A DNA stretch of 64,000 bases from Erysipelotrichaceae bacterium (GTDB taxonomy: Bacteria; Bacillota_I; Bacilli_A; Erysipelotrichales; Erysipelotrichaceae): NCBI GenBank assembly GCA_030694975.1, contig JAUYTU010000020.1:81773-145772 (forward strand), written 5' to 3'. The notes under the pieces are model-generated. The model made no database searches. It saw nothing but the letters and a program-made list of their open reading frames with translations, and was not told where the DNA came from. Every line of letters starts with the position of its first letter. Positions within the stretch are counted from its first letter, which is position 1. Positions 1 to 11,495 of the stretch are shown here, piece after piece. Both the position numbers and the translations under genes were made by a program.

Positions 1-2359
1 CAGGCAAACGGTTGGATGGTGGAGTGTTTAACTGGGACAACGATCGAAGCCCAATCAATGACATCTGAAGTGTTCTTGGAATTGGAGTTGCACTTAACGA
101 AAGGACATCAATGGAATTGCGTAATTCCTTAATTTTTTCTTTGTGTTCTACGCCAAAACGTTGTTCTTCATCAATAATCAAAAACCCCAGATCCTTGAAC
201 TTAACATCCTTTGAAAGAATTCGATGAGTTCCAATCAGAATATCAACTTTTCCCAATGTAACATCTCGTAATATCTCTTTCTGTCTGCTCTCGATCACAA
301 AGCGGTTGAGAACTGCTATATTGACCGGGTAGTTTTTAAACCGTTTCAAAAATGTTTGATAATGTTGTCTGGATAACACCGTTGTCGGGCAAAGAAATGC
401 CACCTGTTTGTTTTCACTAATTGCCTTGAAAGCCGCTCGAATAGCTACTTCCGTCTTACCAAAACCGACATCACCACACAACAATCGGTCCATTGGCTTA
501 GCCTTCATCATATCATCCTTAATTTCAATGATGGCCTGCTTTTGATCGTCGGTGAGTTCATACTCAAATTCGTTCTCAAATTCCAATTGCATCATCGTAT
601 CTTCTTTGTAAGCATATCCAATATGTTCACTGCGAGATGCATAGAGTCCAATCAGCCTGTCTGCAAGCTCAGCAATATTCTCAGATAATCTCTTTTTAGT
701 TTTTGACCATTCATTTGAACCAAGTTTGTTTAACTTGGGAGATGCCCCTTCTCCAGATACAAACTTACGAACCAGTCTGAATTGTTCTAAGGGAACAAAA
801 AGGACATCGTCTCCCCTGTATGCTATATGAAGAAAATCCTTATGCACTCCATCAATTAATTGGGTGGTTAGGCCCATATACTTACCTATGCCGTGTTGTT
901 GATGTACAACATAGTCTCCGGTCGACAGTTCATCATAATTACTGAGAACTTCGGCTTCTTTGAAACGGTTGACAAAGCGACCTAGGCGTACGGTCGTTGA
1001 AAACAATTCTTTTGATGTATATACGATCAATCTTTCATCGATTGCCTCAAATCCCTCATCGTATTGACCGTGAATAATCGTAATCCCAGGATGAATTACA
1101 CTTCCATCCGACATCTTGTATGGTGTATTCTGATTGATAAACTGTTCAATCATCAATCGGATTTCACTTTCCTGCAATATTAGAACAACATCTGATGATT
1201 CTGATTGTTGTTTGATTCTTTGACTAAGCATAGGTAATGGCTGATTCATCTTGCTTAATGCATGCCAAGACAGTTTTATCTCATCTTTCACATCAAACTG
1301 ATGGATAAAAAGTGGGTTTTTAGGCGCAAGTATTGTCATTGCATCAAAAAATACATCAAAAGCCGCCAACGCACGATGATCTTGAGCCAACTCCTGAATA
1401 TATTCGACCGTATCACTAATGATATGGTGCTGTTGTTGTTTAATCTCCTCAATGCTTGAAACAACAACCTTTGCATCACACAGATCAAGAAGACTGCCAA
1501 CATCATCCGATAAACCGAAGTAACGATAGAGCCTTGGCTCTTTAATAAACTTTTTTATGTATGACAAATCTTGATTGATGATCTCCTGCAGTGCTGCCAG
1601 TTCCATTGTATCTCGCTCAGTCCCCGATACCTCAAGTTTCGTATGAATTTTTAACTCAATTTGACGGATGGACTCCTCTGTAAAAATAACATCGGTAGCC
1701 AATGGTATGCGTATTTGAGCAACATTTTGAATCGTGCGCTGTGTGTGAATATCAAATGTTCGCACACTTTCTATTTCTGTATCAAAAAACTCGATTCGAA
1801 TCGGGTGTTCATAGTTAATGGCATATACATCAATGATCCCTCCTCGCACCGCAAATGTGAGTGGCTGATCGACACGATTGACTTGAGTATATCCCATTTC
1901 TCTCAATTTGTTGATGATGTTTGCTGGTGGATTGTTTTCCCCAACACATACATCGAGAACTAGTTTGATTAAGGTGTCTTTTTTGGGTATTTTACGAATA
2001 ATTGCGGCTGTGTGGGTAATGCATAATGGGTTTTCAACGGTGATCAGCTTCATTAATGCTTCCATTTTTGTTGTATGCATTTGTGGTGATGACGCAATGG
2101 CCTCCACGCGCAGCGATTCTTCTTGCGGATACAAAAAAGCGTGATCCGGATGTCCTAGTAAAACCGCAATTTTCTCGTAGAGTTGTTGTGCCTGAAACAA
2201 ATTGGACTTAACAATGATCAACGGTTGCGGATGAATTCTGTAAAAAGACGCTATTAAAATTGCTTCTTGGGCTAAAGAAACATTCGCAAATCGTTCAATG
2301 TGCCGGCTATATGCCTCAATCGCCGGATGATGGCTTAATCGTTGGAGTATTGCTTGCAT
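1..2359 (-). CDS. mfd: Transcription-repair coupling factor Mfd (partial, C-terminus beyond left edge)
   Basis: This is a superfamily 2 DNA translocase that removes RNA polymerase stalled at DNA lesions and recruits UvrA. About 786 residues are present. The N-terminal UvrB-homology part is followed by the RNA polymerase-interaction region ([15 protein letters not shown]) and the first helicase lobe. That lobe has Walker [10 protein letters not shown] near residue 628, a DEEQ box (IDEEQRFGV) near residue 728 and motif [12 protein letters not shown] just before the edge. Family members are about 1150 residues, so roughly the last third is missing. The ATG at 2357-2359 overlaps the 3' end of pth by 44 nt. 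It fits the family N-terminus but has only a weak ribosome binding site, so the start is less certain than the identity. Confidence 0.95.
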   Translation of the reverse strand, partial: MQAILQRLSHHPAIEAYSRHIERFANVSLAQEAILIASFYRIHPQPLIIVKSNLFQAQQLYEKIAVLLGHPDHAFLYPQEESLRVEAIASSPQMHTTKMEALMKLITVENPLCITHTAAIIRKIPKKDTLIKLVLDVCVGENNPPANIINKLREMGYTQVNRVDQPLTFAVRGGIIDVYAINYEHPIRIEFFDTEIESVRTFDIHTQRTIQNVAQIRIPLATDVIFTEESIRQIELKIHTKLEVSGTERDTMELAALQEIINQDLSYIKKFIKEPRLYRYFGLSDDVGSLLDLCDAKVVVSSIEEIKQQQHHIISDTVEYIQELAQDHRALAAFDVFFDAMTILAPKNPLFIHQFDVKDEIKLSWHALSKMNQPLPMLSQRIKQQSESSDVVLILQESEIRLMIEQFINQNTPYKMSDGSVIHPGITIIHGQYDEGFEAIDERLIVYTSKELFSTTVRLGRFVNRFKEAEVLSNYDELSTGDYVVHQQHGIGKYMGLTTQLIDGVHKDFLHIAYRGDDVLFVPLEQFRLVRKFVSGEGASPKLNKLGSNEWSKTKKRLSENIAELADRLIGLYASRSEHIGYAYKEDTMMQLEFENEFEYELTDDQKQAIIEIKDDMMKAKPMDRLLCGDVGFGKTEVAIRAAFKAISENKQVAFLCPTTVLSRQHYQTFLKRFKNYPVNIAVLNRFVIESRQKEILRDVTLGKVDILIGTHRILSKDVKFKDLGFLIIDEEQRFGVEHKEKIKELRNSIDVLSLSATPIPRTLQMSLIGLRSLSQLNTPPSNRLP

Positions 2360-2921
2360 TATTTTTACCGTTATTCCGATCGACGGCTTCTTTTACTCCG
2401 CCTTTGATAAATAATAAGGCCGTATCTGCTGCCTCATGGATGCTTTGTTGATATAAGTCCCGATTTTCCGGTTCTACTTTACCTAAAACATAGTCGACTG
2501 TATCAATTTGTGGATTTTTTCCGATTCCTACTCGAAGTCGCGGTATATTTAAATCACTTAAGTGATCCATGATACTTTTCAATCCTTTTTGCCCTCCGGC
2601 ACTGCCACTCGCTCTAACGCGGATTTTTCCAACCGGTAAATCCAGATCATCTGTGATAACCAATATATCTTCGTGCTTAATTTTGAAAAAACGTACGGCT
2701 GCACTGACGGCTTCACCCGACAAATTCATATAGGTTTGTGGTTTTAATAACATCACTTGTTCGTTATTAAACACAACAACCGTGTAAAACGAATGAAATT
2801 TGGTCTGACTGAATTGGGTGTTCAATTTTCCAGCTACTATATCAATGACTAAGAACCCGGTATTATGGCGGGTTTGTTCATATTTTTTTCCTGGATTCCC
2901 TAATCCGACAATTAGTTTCAT
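2316..2921 (-). CDS. pth: Peptidyl-tRNA hydrolase
   Basis: Pth releases peptides from peptidyl-tRNAs that fall off the ribosome, recycling tRNA in the cytoplasm. The protein has 201 residues, the usual length. It opens with the family signature MKLIVGLGNPG and carries the catalytic His in TRHNTG (about residue 19), the substrate-binding Asn in KPQTYMNLSG and the Asp in DDLDLP. A longer reading frame begins nine codons upstream, but the ATG at 2919-2921 is preceded by a good ribosome binding site (AGGTGATGAT) and matches the family start. It lies between jag and mfd on the minus strand, 65 bp after jag, so the three are probably co-transcribed away from oriC. Confidence 0.96.
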   Translation of the reverse strand: MKLIVGLGNPGKKYEQTRHNTGFLVIDIVAGKLNTQFSQTKFHSFYTVVVFNNEQVMLLKPQTYMNLSGEAVSAAVRFFKIKHEDILVITDDLDLPVGKIRVRASGSAGGQKGLKSIMDHLSDLNIPRLRVGIGKNPQIDTVDYVLGKVEPENRDLYQQSIHEAADTALLFIKGGVKEAVDRNNGKNNASNTPTIKPSSGD

Positions 2922-2986
2922 ATCATCACCTACTTTTCTATTATACACATGTTTTTTGAAGAAAAAACTTTTCCTTTTGGGAAAAG

Positions 2987-3601
2987 TCAGTTTTTGTTTT
3001 TATCGAATAAGATGCGTAAGCGGCGATGACTGCCATCCCCTTCACTTTCCGTACGAATGTTTTTCATCTCTGTTAACATTTGGTGAATCACTTTGCGCTC
3101 GTCATTGGGCATCGGATCTAGCACTGCACTGATTTTCGTCCGTTGAACGGTGCGGGCAATTCTCGTTGCCATTGCTTTTACTTTATCATAGCGATCATTT
3201 TTATAATTGTTAATGTCAACTAACACTTGAAAACGACGTTTAAAATAAGAATTAACAGCGCCACGAACCACGGTATTGATTGCTTGAAGCGTTTGACCGC
3301 CTCGTCCAATCAAAATAGCATTATTTTCGGCATTAATCATTACTTTAAAGGATTCGTGTTGGCGTTCTACGATTACTTCGATTGATTGTTCAATGTTTTT
3401 AAAGAAAGTTTCAAGATAAGTTTTGAGAAATTCACTTACATCGTTTAGGCAATAGACTTCTGCCGTTACCTGAGCTCCAAACCCCAAAAATCCTTGCTTT
3501 TCTTCAAGCACGTAATAAGTAAGTTCATCGACCCGTACACCTTTTTCCTTAGCGACTTTATCGAGTAACTCTTCTAAGTTTTTAGCGGTATACTTTTTCA
3601 T
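2987..3601 (-). CDS. jag: Jag/KhpB RNA-binding protein (SpoIIIJ-associated)
   Basis: This cytoplasmic RNA-binding protein is linked in Firmicutes to cell-wall elongation control and is classically encoded next to yidC. It has 204 residues. An N-terminal Jag_N domain (about 1-50, MKKYTAKNLEELL) is followed by a KH domain whose GxxG loop is seen in ILIGRGGQTLQAI (about residue 110). A C-terminal R3H domain ends in RTESEGDGSHRRLRI. The start at 3599-3601 has GGAGCGAAGTGATT upstream; the frame also stays open for 13 codons further upstream, inside yidC. It follows yidC by 2 nt, so translation is probably coupled. Confidence 0.94.
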   Translation of the reverse strand: MKKYTAKNLEELLDKVAKEKGVRVDELTYYVLEEKQGFLGFGAQVTAEVYCLNDVSEFLKTYLETFFKNIEQSIEVIVERQHESFKVMINAENNAILIGRGGQTLQAINTVVRGAVNSYFKRRFQVLVDINNYKNDRYDKVKAMATRIARTVQRTKISAVLDPMPNDERKVIHQMLTEMKNIRTESEGDGSHRRLRILFDKNKN

Positions 3602-3603
3602 AA

Positions 3604-4473
3604 TCACTTCGCTCCTGCAGGAGTATCGATATACTTCCATTGAATAAATAATGTCTGTGCAACTTGAGCAAATGCGCTAACTAACCAGTACAAGGACATT
3701 GCGGTCGGCCAGTTGATCGAAATAAACATAATCATTGCAAACATACCGTACATCATACCTTTTTGGCTGTTGGGTGCCGGCTTGTCACCCGGACGGTTCT
3801 TCGCGGCCTTTTTTGCCAAATACTGAGGAAGCATCATGGATGCGAATTGGAAAGCGCCCATCAGTAAGAAGATAATAATATAAATAAAATTCATTTCAAG
3901 AAAGCCTGTCATTGGCGTTACTCTTAGGCTTGCCCCAAACAATGTGCCATTAAGAACTGATTCAGAACGTTGAACTGCTTGCCACATAGCTAATATGATG
4001 GGCAACTGAATGAAGGTAACCAAAATCGTTCCTAGAGGATTGACGTTGTGCTTTGTGTATAATGCTTGCATCTCTTGACCCATAGCCATACGTGATTGGT
4101 CGTCCTTTTTACCTTCATACTTCTTTTGAATTTTGTTGAGTTCCGGTTGTAACACTTGCATTTTTTGGGTAGCGACCGTTGATTTGATTGTAAATGTCAG
4201 TGTCAGCAGTTTAATAAAAATCGTAACAGCCGCAATCGCTAATGCAATACCTAAGAAAGGTTGCAGGAAATTGATGGCTTTTGCCAGCGGGAATACGAAT
4301 AAAGCAGAAAACCAGCTTTCATTCTTCCATATTTCTGCCAGTGTCGTCGTCGAGGAAATAATCTTGTCCGGCAGTACATTGCCATTCTTATCCAGGACGC
4401 TTGTGCATCCGCTTAAGAATAACAGCAGTGCCCCGCCTCCGATAAGTGTCTTGCGTTTTTTAAATACGTTCAT
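3604..4473 (-). CDS. yidC: Membrane protein insertase YidC (SpoIIIJ/Oxa1 type, lipoprotein)
   Basis: YidC inserts and folds membrane proteins alone or with Sec. The 289-residue protein has the Gram-positive architecture: a lipoprotein signal peptide ending in the lipobox LFLSGC (Cys about 23), a short extracytoplasmic stretch, then the five-helix YidC/Oxa1 core. The core includes a cytoplasmic hairpin (QPELNKIQKKYEGKKDD) and a C-terminal membrane segment (ISINWPTAMSLYWLVSAF). The start overlaps the rnpA 3' end by 14 nt and jag starts 2 nt after its stop, giving the classical order rpmH-rnpA-yidC-jag. Confidence 0.96.
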   Translation of the reverse strand: MNVFKKRKTLIGGGALLLFLSGCTSVLDKNGNVLPDKIISSTTTLAEIWKNESWFSALFVFPLAKAINFLQPFLGIALAIAAVTIFIKLLTLTFTIKSTVATQKMQVLQPELNKIQKKYEGKKDDQSRMAMGQEMQALYTKHNVNPLGTILVTFIQLPIILAMWQAVQRSESVLNGTLFGASLRVTPMTGFLEMNFIYIIIFLLMGAFQFASMMLPQYLAKKAAKNRPGDKPAPNSQKGMMYGMFAMIMFISINWPTAMSLYWLVSAFAQVAQTLFIQWKYIDTPAGAK

Positions 4474-4831
4474 CTTTAATCTCCTTCATAGATTGTGCGT
4501 CATAGTATATTTTAATCTTTTTTAACAATGTTTCCAACTCTTTTTTGTTTTGATGGTAACTTTGACTAAGATAGCCGCCTCTTACAATACAAATCAAATC
4601 AAATCCCTCATCAAATGTCAGTAATTCTTGCATCATCATCCGACATTGTCGCTTAATTTTGTTTCTTACCACGGCATTGCCTAATTTTTTTGATACAGTG
4701 ATACCAACTCGAGCCAGATCGGTCGATCGTTTCACATGATAAAGGACAAAACACTTGTTGGTAAAAAAGTGCCTTTTGCCAATAATCGATTGAAATTCAC
4801 GTGCATCTTTGATGCGTAGAGTTTTTCTCAT
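4460..4831 (-). CDS. rnpA: Ribonuclease P protein component
   Basis: RnpA is the protein subunit of RNase P, which trims the 5' leader from pre-tRNA together with the catalytic RNA. The protein has 123 residues, is basic, and carries the RNR signature as KKLGNAVVRNKIKRQCR (about residues 47-63). The N-terminal motif LRIKDAREFQSI is also typical. It is directly downstream of rpmH, separated by a strong hairpin with a T-run (4841-4866), so expression relative to rpmH is probably lowered by partial termination. It overlaps yidC by 14 nt. The RNase P RNA gene is not in this window. Confidence 0.95.
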   Translation of the reverse strand: MRKTLRIKDAREFQSIIGKRHFFTNKCFVLYHVKRSTDLARVGITVSKKLGNAVVRNKIKRQCRMMMQELLTFDEGFDLICIVRGGYLSQSYHQNKKELETLLKKIKIYYDAQSMKEIKDERI

Positions 4832-4840
4832 AAAACTTAA

Positions 4841-4866
4841 AAAAAGTCACCCGAAGGTGACTTTTT
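4841..4866 (-). terminator. UUCG-capped hairpin between rpmH and rnpA
   Basis: An 11-bp stem AAAAAGTCACC/GGTGACTTTTT closes a 4-nt loop. Read on the minus strand the loop is UUCG closed by a C-G pair, the extra-stable cUUCGg tetraloop, and is followed by seven T. It overlaps the rpmH stop codon. Its place inside the operon suggests partial termination after rpmH. Confidence 0.85.
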
Positions 4867-4999
4867 ACGCCGACAAGATCTTTCTGCCTTTTGCGCGACG
4901 ACGGGCCAACACTTTGCGACCTCCGACCGTTTTCATACGGGCTCTGAAACCGTGGACCTTTTGGTGTTTTCTTTTGCTCGGTTGATAAGTTCTTTTCAC
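4865..4999 (-). CDS. rpmH: Large ribosomal subunit protein bL34
   Basis: This 44-residue, strongly basic ribosomal protein reads [11 protein letters not shown] at its start and ends GRKILSA, with the invariant core HGFRARM in between. The start codon is GTG (4997-4999), preceded by GGAGGTGGCTCTT. It is the first gene leftwards of oriC, as in most Firmicutes. The stop codon lies in the terminator stem that separates it from rnpA. It is too short for most automatic ORF lists but unambiguous. Confidence 0.97.
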   Translation of the reverse strand: MKRTYQPSKRKHQKVHGFRARMKTVGGRKVLARRRAKGRKILSA

Positions 5000-5568
5000 A
5001 AGAGCCACCTCCAGTTCTTTATACAATATTGAGCAATTGCTAGTAGATTATACATAATTCTTTAATTAAAGTCAACAAAAGCATGTGAATATAAAGGTAT
5101 CGTTCGCATAGATAACAACTTATCATGTGGAGCGAAAGATTATGTGATGTTTTTATTGTTGTGAACAACTGTTTTTCCACACAAAAACATGTGGACTATC
5201 AAACACTTTCTCACATATTTATCAACAACTGTATCGGTTGTTTAATCAACATTTGTGATAAGTGTTAAAAAACATTATAAACGTACTGTTTAAGCCTTAT
5301 TTGTGTGTTGAATATCTGTGGGAAACTTTTAAATGATCGAGCAGTAGTACACAAATTCAACAAGTTCGCTATCCACACTGATTTACCCACATTTTATCAA
5401 CAATCTTTAATTTGTTACTTATTATGGAAAACTATGTATAAAGGCTTGATTAGTACGTTTTCAACTATTTGTTTTGTGGAGAAAATTGTTACATTGAAAT
5501 TAGGTGTGGAAATCTTGTGGATATTTATGTAAAATGAGTTCACAGAGAAGGGTTTGGGGCAGAAGTGT
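5000..5568. other. Chromosomal replication origin, upstream part (oriC/incA-incB type)
   Basis: This AT-rich gene-free stretch of about 570 bp between rpmH and dnaA holds a cluster of DnaA-box-like 9-mers (consensus TTATCCACA). Plus-strand copies are TTTTCCACA 5173-5181, TTATCAACA 5219-5227, CTATCCACA 5369-5377, TTACCCACA 5383-5391 and TTATCAACA 5394-5402. Opposite-strand copies are TGTGGAGAA 5475-5483, TGTGGAAAT 5505-5513 and TGTGGATAT 5516-5524. All differ from the consensus by one or two bases and no perfect box is seen. The dnaA and rpmH promoters must also lie here; boxes abut the dnaA start, consistent with autoregulation. A 75-codon open frame at 5305-5532 is judged spurious. Confidence 0.88.
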
Positions 5569-6924
5569 ATGACTTACGTAGAGACATATCTTGAGGATAT
5601 CTGGAGCAAGACAAAACAGTTCATGAAAAACAGTGGGTATGTAGATGCAATTGTATATGATACCTACTTCGATGAATCCTCTTTAAAGGATCTATCTGAA
5701 AGCAAGGCTGTTATTGTTGTTCCAACACAGATTCAAAAGGTAATATTATTGCAGGAGACCGGTTTTATTGTGTCTTCTCTTAAATCTGTTTTAGACAAAG
5801 ATGTAGACTGTGATATTTATACGCAATTTGAGTTTGCCAAGCGTCCGTCAGCATCCTTGGTCCACCCAAACATTATAGATAATTTAGATGAAGATGGTGT
5901 CTTGTCTTTTTATACATTCGATAATTTTGTGGTAGGTCCAAGCAATAAAGAGTCTCATTCAGCCGCTTTGGCTTGTGCATACAACCCTGGTAAATTTTAT
6001 AATCCTTTGTTTATTTTCGGTAATTCCGGTTTGGGTAAGACTCACTTACTAAATTCAATTGGAAATTATGTTAAGAAAAACTATCCTGATAAGCGTGTTT
6101 TATATACTTCTGGGGCTGATTTTGTAACTCGTGTCGTAAGTTCGATTAAAGATAACTCCATAGAAGAATTTAAATTAAGCATGCAAATGGTTGATGTATT
6201 ATTGATGGATGACATTCAGTTTTTAGCTGGCAAAGAAAAGTCTCACGAGATATTTTTCTATATCTTTAATGATCTTGTTAATAATCGCCGACAAATTGTG
6301 TTAACTTCTGACCGGCACCCTCAAGAAATCAAAGGTTTGGAAGAACGACTGATCAGTCGTTTCTCATCCGGTTTGTCTGTTGGAGTTGATTCACCTGAAT
6401 TTGAGACATCGTTAGCTATTTTGAAGAAAAAAATGGAGTATCAGAGTGTTGATCCTACATTTATCGAAGATGATGTACTTGCCTATATTGCAACAAACTT
6501 TTCCAAAGATGTCAGGAAATTGGAAGGTGCGTTAAATCGTTTGCTTTTTTATTCCATAAATTTCTCAAATAGTGGCCGAATTGACTTTAAAACAGCTGTG
6601 AGTGCTTTTAAAGGACAAACAGCCGTCAGTGATAAAAACGAGCTCTCAGCAAATAAAATTAAAAGAGTGGTCGCTGATTACTATGGTTTAACCAAGCAGC
6701 AACTTATATCAAAATCAAGAACAAAAAATATCGCTAACGCCCGACACATTGCTATGTATTTATGCAGAAAACACTTAGATTTGCCTTTTATTAAGATTGG
6801 TGAAGAGTTTGGTAAGCGCGATCATTCAACAGTTATAAGCTCTTGTGACAAAGTTGATAAGCAATGTAAAAATGATGAAGTATTTCTACTGGCGATCAAA
6901 GAGATAGAACGTTCCTTAATTTAG
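5569..6924 (+). CDS. dnaA: Chromosomal replication initiator DnaA
   Basis: DnaA is an AAA+ ATPase that binds DnaA boxes, melts oriC and loads the helicase. The protein has 451 residues. A short domain I/II (about 1-125) is followed by the AAA+ domain, starting at FYTFDNFVVG, with Walker A GNSGLGKTH (about 151), Walker B LLMDDIQFL (about 211) and the arginine-finger region EERLISRF. The C-terminal helix-turn-helix is ARHIAMYLCRKHLDLPF with the GKRDHSTVI signature. The ATG at 5569 is chosen; a TTG five codons upstream (5554) is in frame but sits too close to its purine-rich stretch. DnaA boxes flank the gene on both sides. Confidence 0.97.
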   Translation: MTYVETYLEDIWSKTKQFMKNSGYVDAIVYDTYFDESSLKDLSESKAVIVVPTQIQKVILLQETGFIVSSLKSVLDKDVDCDIYTQFEFAKRPSASLVHPNIIDNLDEDGVLSFYTFDNFVVGPSNKESHSAALACAYNPGKFYNPLFIFGNSGLGKTHLLNSIGNYVKKNYPDKRVLYTSGADFVTRVVSSIKDNSIEEFKLSMQMVDVLLMDDIQFLAGKEKSHEIFFYIFNDLVNNRRQIVLTSDRHPQEIKGLEERLISRFSSGLSVGVDSPEFETSLAILKKKMEYQSVDPTFIEDDVLAYIATNFSKDVRKLEGALNRLLFYSINFSNSGRIDFKTAVSAFKGQTAVSDKNELSANKIKRVVADYYGLTKQQLISKSRTKNIANARHIAMYLCRKHLDLPFIKIGEEFGKRDHSTVISSCDKVDKQCKNDEVFLLAIKEIERSLI

Positions 6925-7065
6925 TTATCAACAGATTTATTCTCTTTATTTTAACAGGAAAAAGTGGTAAAATAATATAGTAAATAATAGGCTTTTTGGA
7001 TTTTGTCAACTTTTCCACAGGCTTAATTATAATTATCTTAAAGAAGATAACAGGAGGTCAACAAC
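6925..7065. other. Origin, downstream part: dnaA-dnaN intergenic region with DnaA-like boxes
   Basis: This 141-bp AT-rich gap holds TTATCAACA (6925-6933) right after the dnaA stop and TTTTCCACA (7011-7019). Between them is a very A+T-rich stretch (about 6934-7005) that could be the DNA-unwinding element. Box clusters on both sides of dnaA are the bipartite origin layout of Firmicutes. The dnaN ribosome binding site (AGGAGG) ends the region. Which part melts cannot be decided from sequence alone. Confidence 0.7.
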
Positions 7066-8187
7066 ATGGATTTCAGAATTTCTAAGAGGGCTTTCTACAA
7101 TGCCTTGTCTGCAGTAGCAAGAGCTATCTCCGCAAATTCGCCATTGCCGTCATTATCCGGTATAAAGATCGAAGTATCCAGTGAAGAAATCGTTCTGACT
7201 GGCAGCGATTCGGAAATTTCGATTCAAAAACGTTTACTCAAAGGTGAAGATGATTTTGTATTGGATATCAAAGAACCGGGATCTATCGTTATTGAAGCAA
7301 AATACATATTGGAAATTGTTAGAAAAATCGATGCTGATGAGATACATGTAGAGATTATTGATGGATCTCTGACAAAAATCAGCGGACATTCAGCTGAATT
7401 CAATATCAATGGTATGAAAGCTGTGGATTACCCGATGATTGATTTCTCAAAACCGCAAAAGCAATTTACGATTGAAGCGGATGTATTAGCAAAAATTATA
7501 AATCAAACATCCTTTGCTACCAGTGACAAAGAAACCAGACCGGTATTAACCGGCGTTAATTTCAAAGCAGAAGGAAACCGTTTGGAATGTGTTGCTACTG
7601 ACAGTTACAGATTAGCTCGAAAGATCGTTTCTTTGTCTGAATCAAATCATTTCAACATTACAATTCCATCAAAAGCGTTAAGTGAGATTGTTAAAACCAT
7701 CGAACGTGACAGCAACGTTCTTGTTTGTGTTTCAGATAAAAAAGCTCAATTTTGGATTGATCACACAGTTATTCAAACCCGTTTGATTGATGGTGTTTAT
7801 CCAGAAACCGGCCGTTTGATTCCGAGTGAATTTATGTATGAATTGACGGTCGATACCAGAGATATGTTAAATGCCATTGACCGTGCATCATTTATAAAAA
7901 GTGAAGGTATATCCATTATAAAACTTTCTGCATCTGAAAAAGAAATTGTAATTTCCAGTAAATCACAGGAAGTAGGATCATCAACAGAAAAACTTACAGC
8001 GATTCAGTATAAGGGAAAACCTTTAGAAATATCATTCAGCGGACGTTATGTTTTTGATGCCATCCGCGTTTTAAATGGACCAATCGTTAAAATTGAGTTC
8101 TGCGGTGAAATGAAACCTTTCATCATTCGGAATATGGATGATGATTCAGTCTTACAATTAGTTTTACCAGTGAGAACGTATTCCTAA
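7066..8187 (+). CDS. dnaN: DNA polymerase III beta subunit (sliding clamp)
   Basis: DnaN forms the ring-shaped dimer that tethers replicative and repair polymerases to DNA. It has 373 residues with three clamp-fold domains of about 120 residues each, starting MDFRISKRAFYNAL. Typical markers are TRPVLTGVNFKAEG at the start of domain 2 and the C-terminal LVLPVRTYS, matching the family ending MPVRTY. It has an AGGAGG ribosome binding site and follows dnaA by 141 bp. A weak hairpin follows it, so dnaN may be partly separated from yaaA-recF-gyrBA. Confidence 0.97.
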   Translation: MDFRISKRAFYNALSAVARAISANSPLPSLSGIKIEVSSEEIVLTGSDSEISIQKRLLKGEDDFVLDIKEPGSIVIEAKYILEIVRKIDADEIHVEIIDGSLTKISGHSAEFNINGMKAVDYPMIDFSKPQKQFTIEADVLAKIINQTSFATSDKETRPVLTGVNFKAEGNRLECVATDSYRLARKIVSLSESNHFNITIPSKALSEIVKTIERDSNVLVCVSDKKAQFWIDHTVIQTRLIDGVYPETGRLIPSEFMYELTVDTRDMLNAIDRASFIKSEGISIIKLSASEKEIVISSKSQEVGSSTEKLTAIQYKGKPLEISFSGRYVFDAIRVLNGPIVKIEFCGEMKPFIIRNMDDDSVLQLVLPVRTYS

Positions 8188-8198
8188 AAGTGATAAAC

Positions 8199-8217
8199 GG
8201 CCCTTAGGGGCCATTTT
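8199..8217 (+). terminator. Weak hairpin after dnaN
   Basis: A GC-only 5-bp stem GGCCC/GGGCC with loop TTAG is followed by only four T. It may give partial termination between dnaN and yaaA. Confidence 0.45.
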
Positions 8218-8259
8218 CATGAGTGTGCGTTTTATATTTAGTATGAAAGAAGGAAGTTT

Positions 8260-8459
8260 ATGGTTAAAATCGACACCGAATATATTACTTTAGGACAATT
8301 ACTTAAAATGACAAACGTTATCAATTCAGGCGCGGAAGCGAAGATGGCCGTTAAGGAAATGAAGATTTTTGTTAACGCTCAAAAAGAAGACCGCAGAGGA
8401 AGAAAACTGTATCCGGGCGATGTTGTAAATGTTGATAAAAAGATATTTAAGGTTGAAAA

Positions 8460-8463
<4 letters not shown>
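8260..8463 (+). CDS. yaaA: S4-domain RNA-binding protein YaaA/RlbA
   Basis: This small protein (67 residues) is a single S4 RNA-binding fold, with the core LGQLLKMTNVINSGAEAK and the C-terminal PGDVVNV typical of the family found between dnaN and recF in Firmicutes. Its molecular role is not settled; ribosome-associated RNA binding is the expectation from the family. It has a GAAGGAAG ribosome binding site. Its TGA overlaps the recF start as ATGA, so recF is translationally coupled to it. Confidence 0.9.
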
Positions 8464-11482
<3,019 letters not shown>

Positions 11483-11495
11483 AAGGAGGTAAATC

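Noticed and set aside
5305..5532. 75-codon open frame on the plus strand in oriC
   Set aside because: It has no ribosome binding site, its composition is that of AT-rich origin DNA, and it runs through several DnaA boxes.
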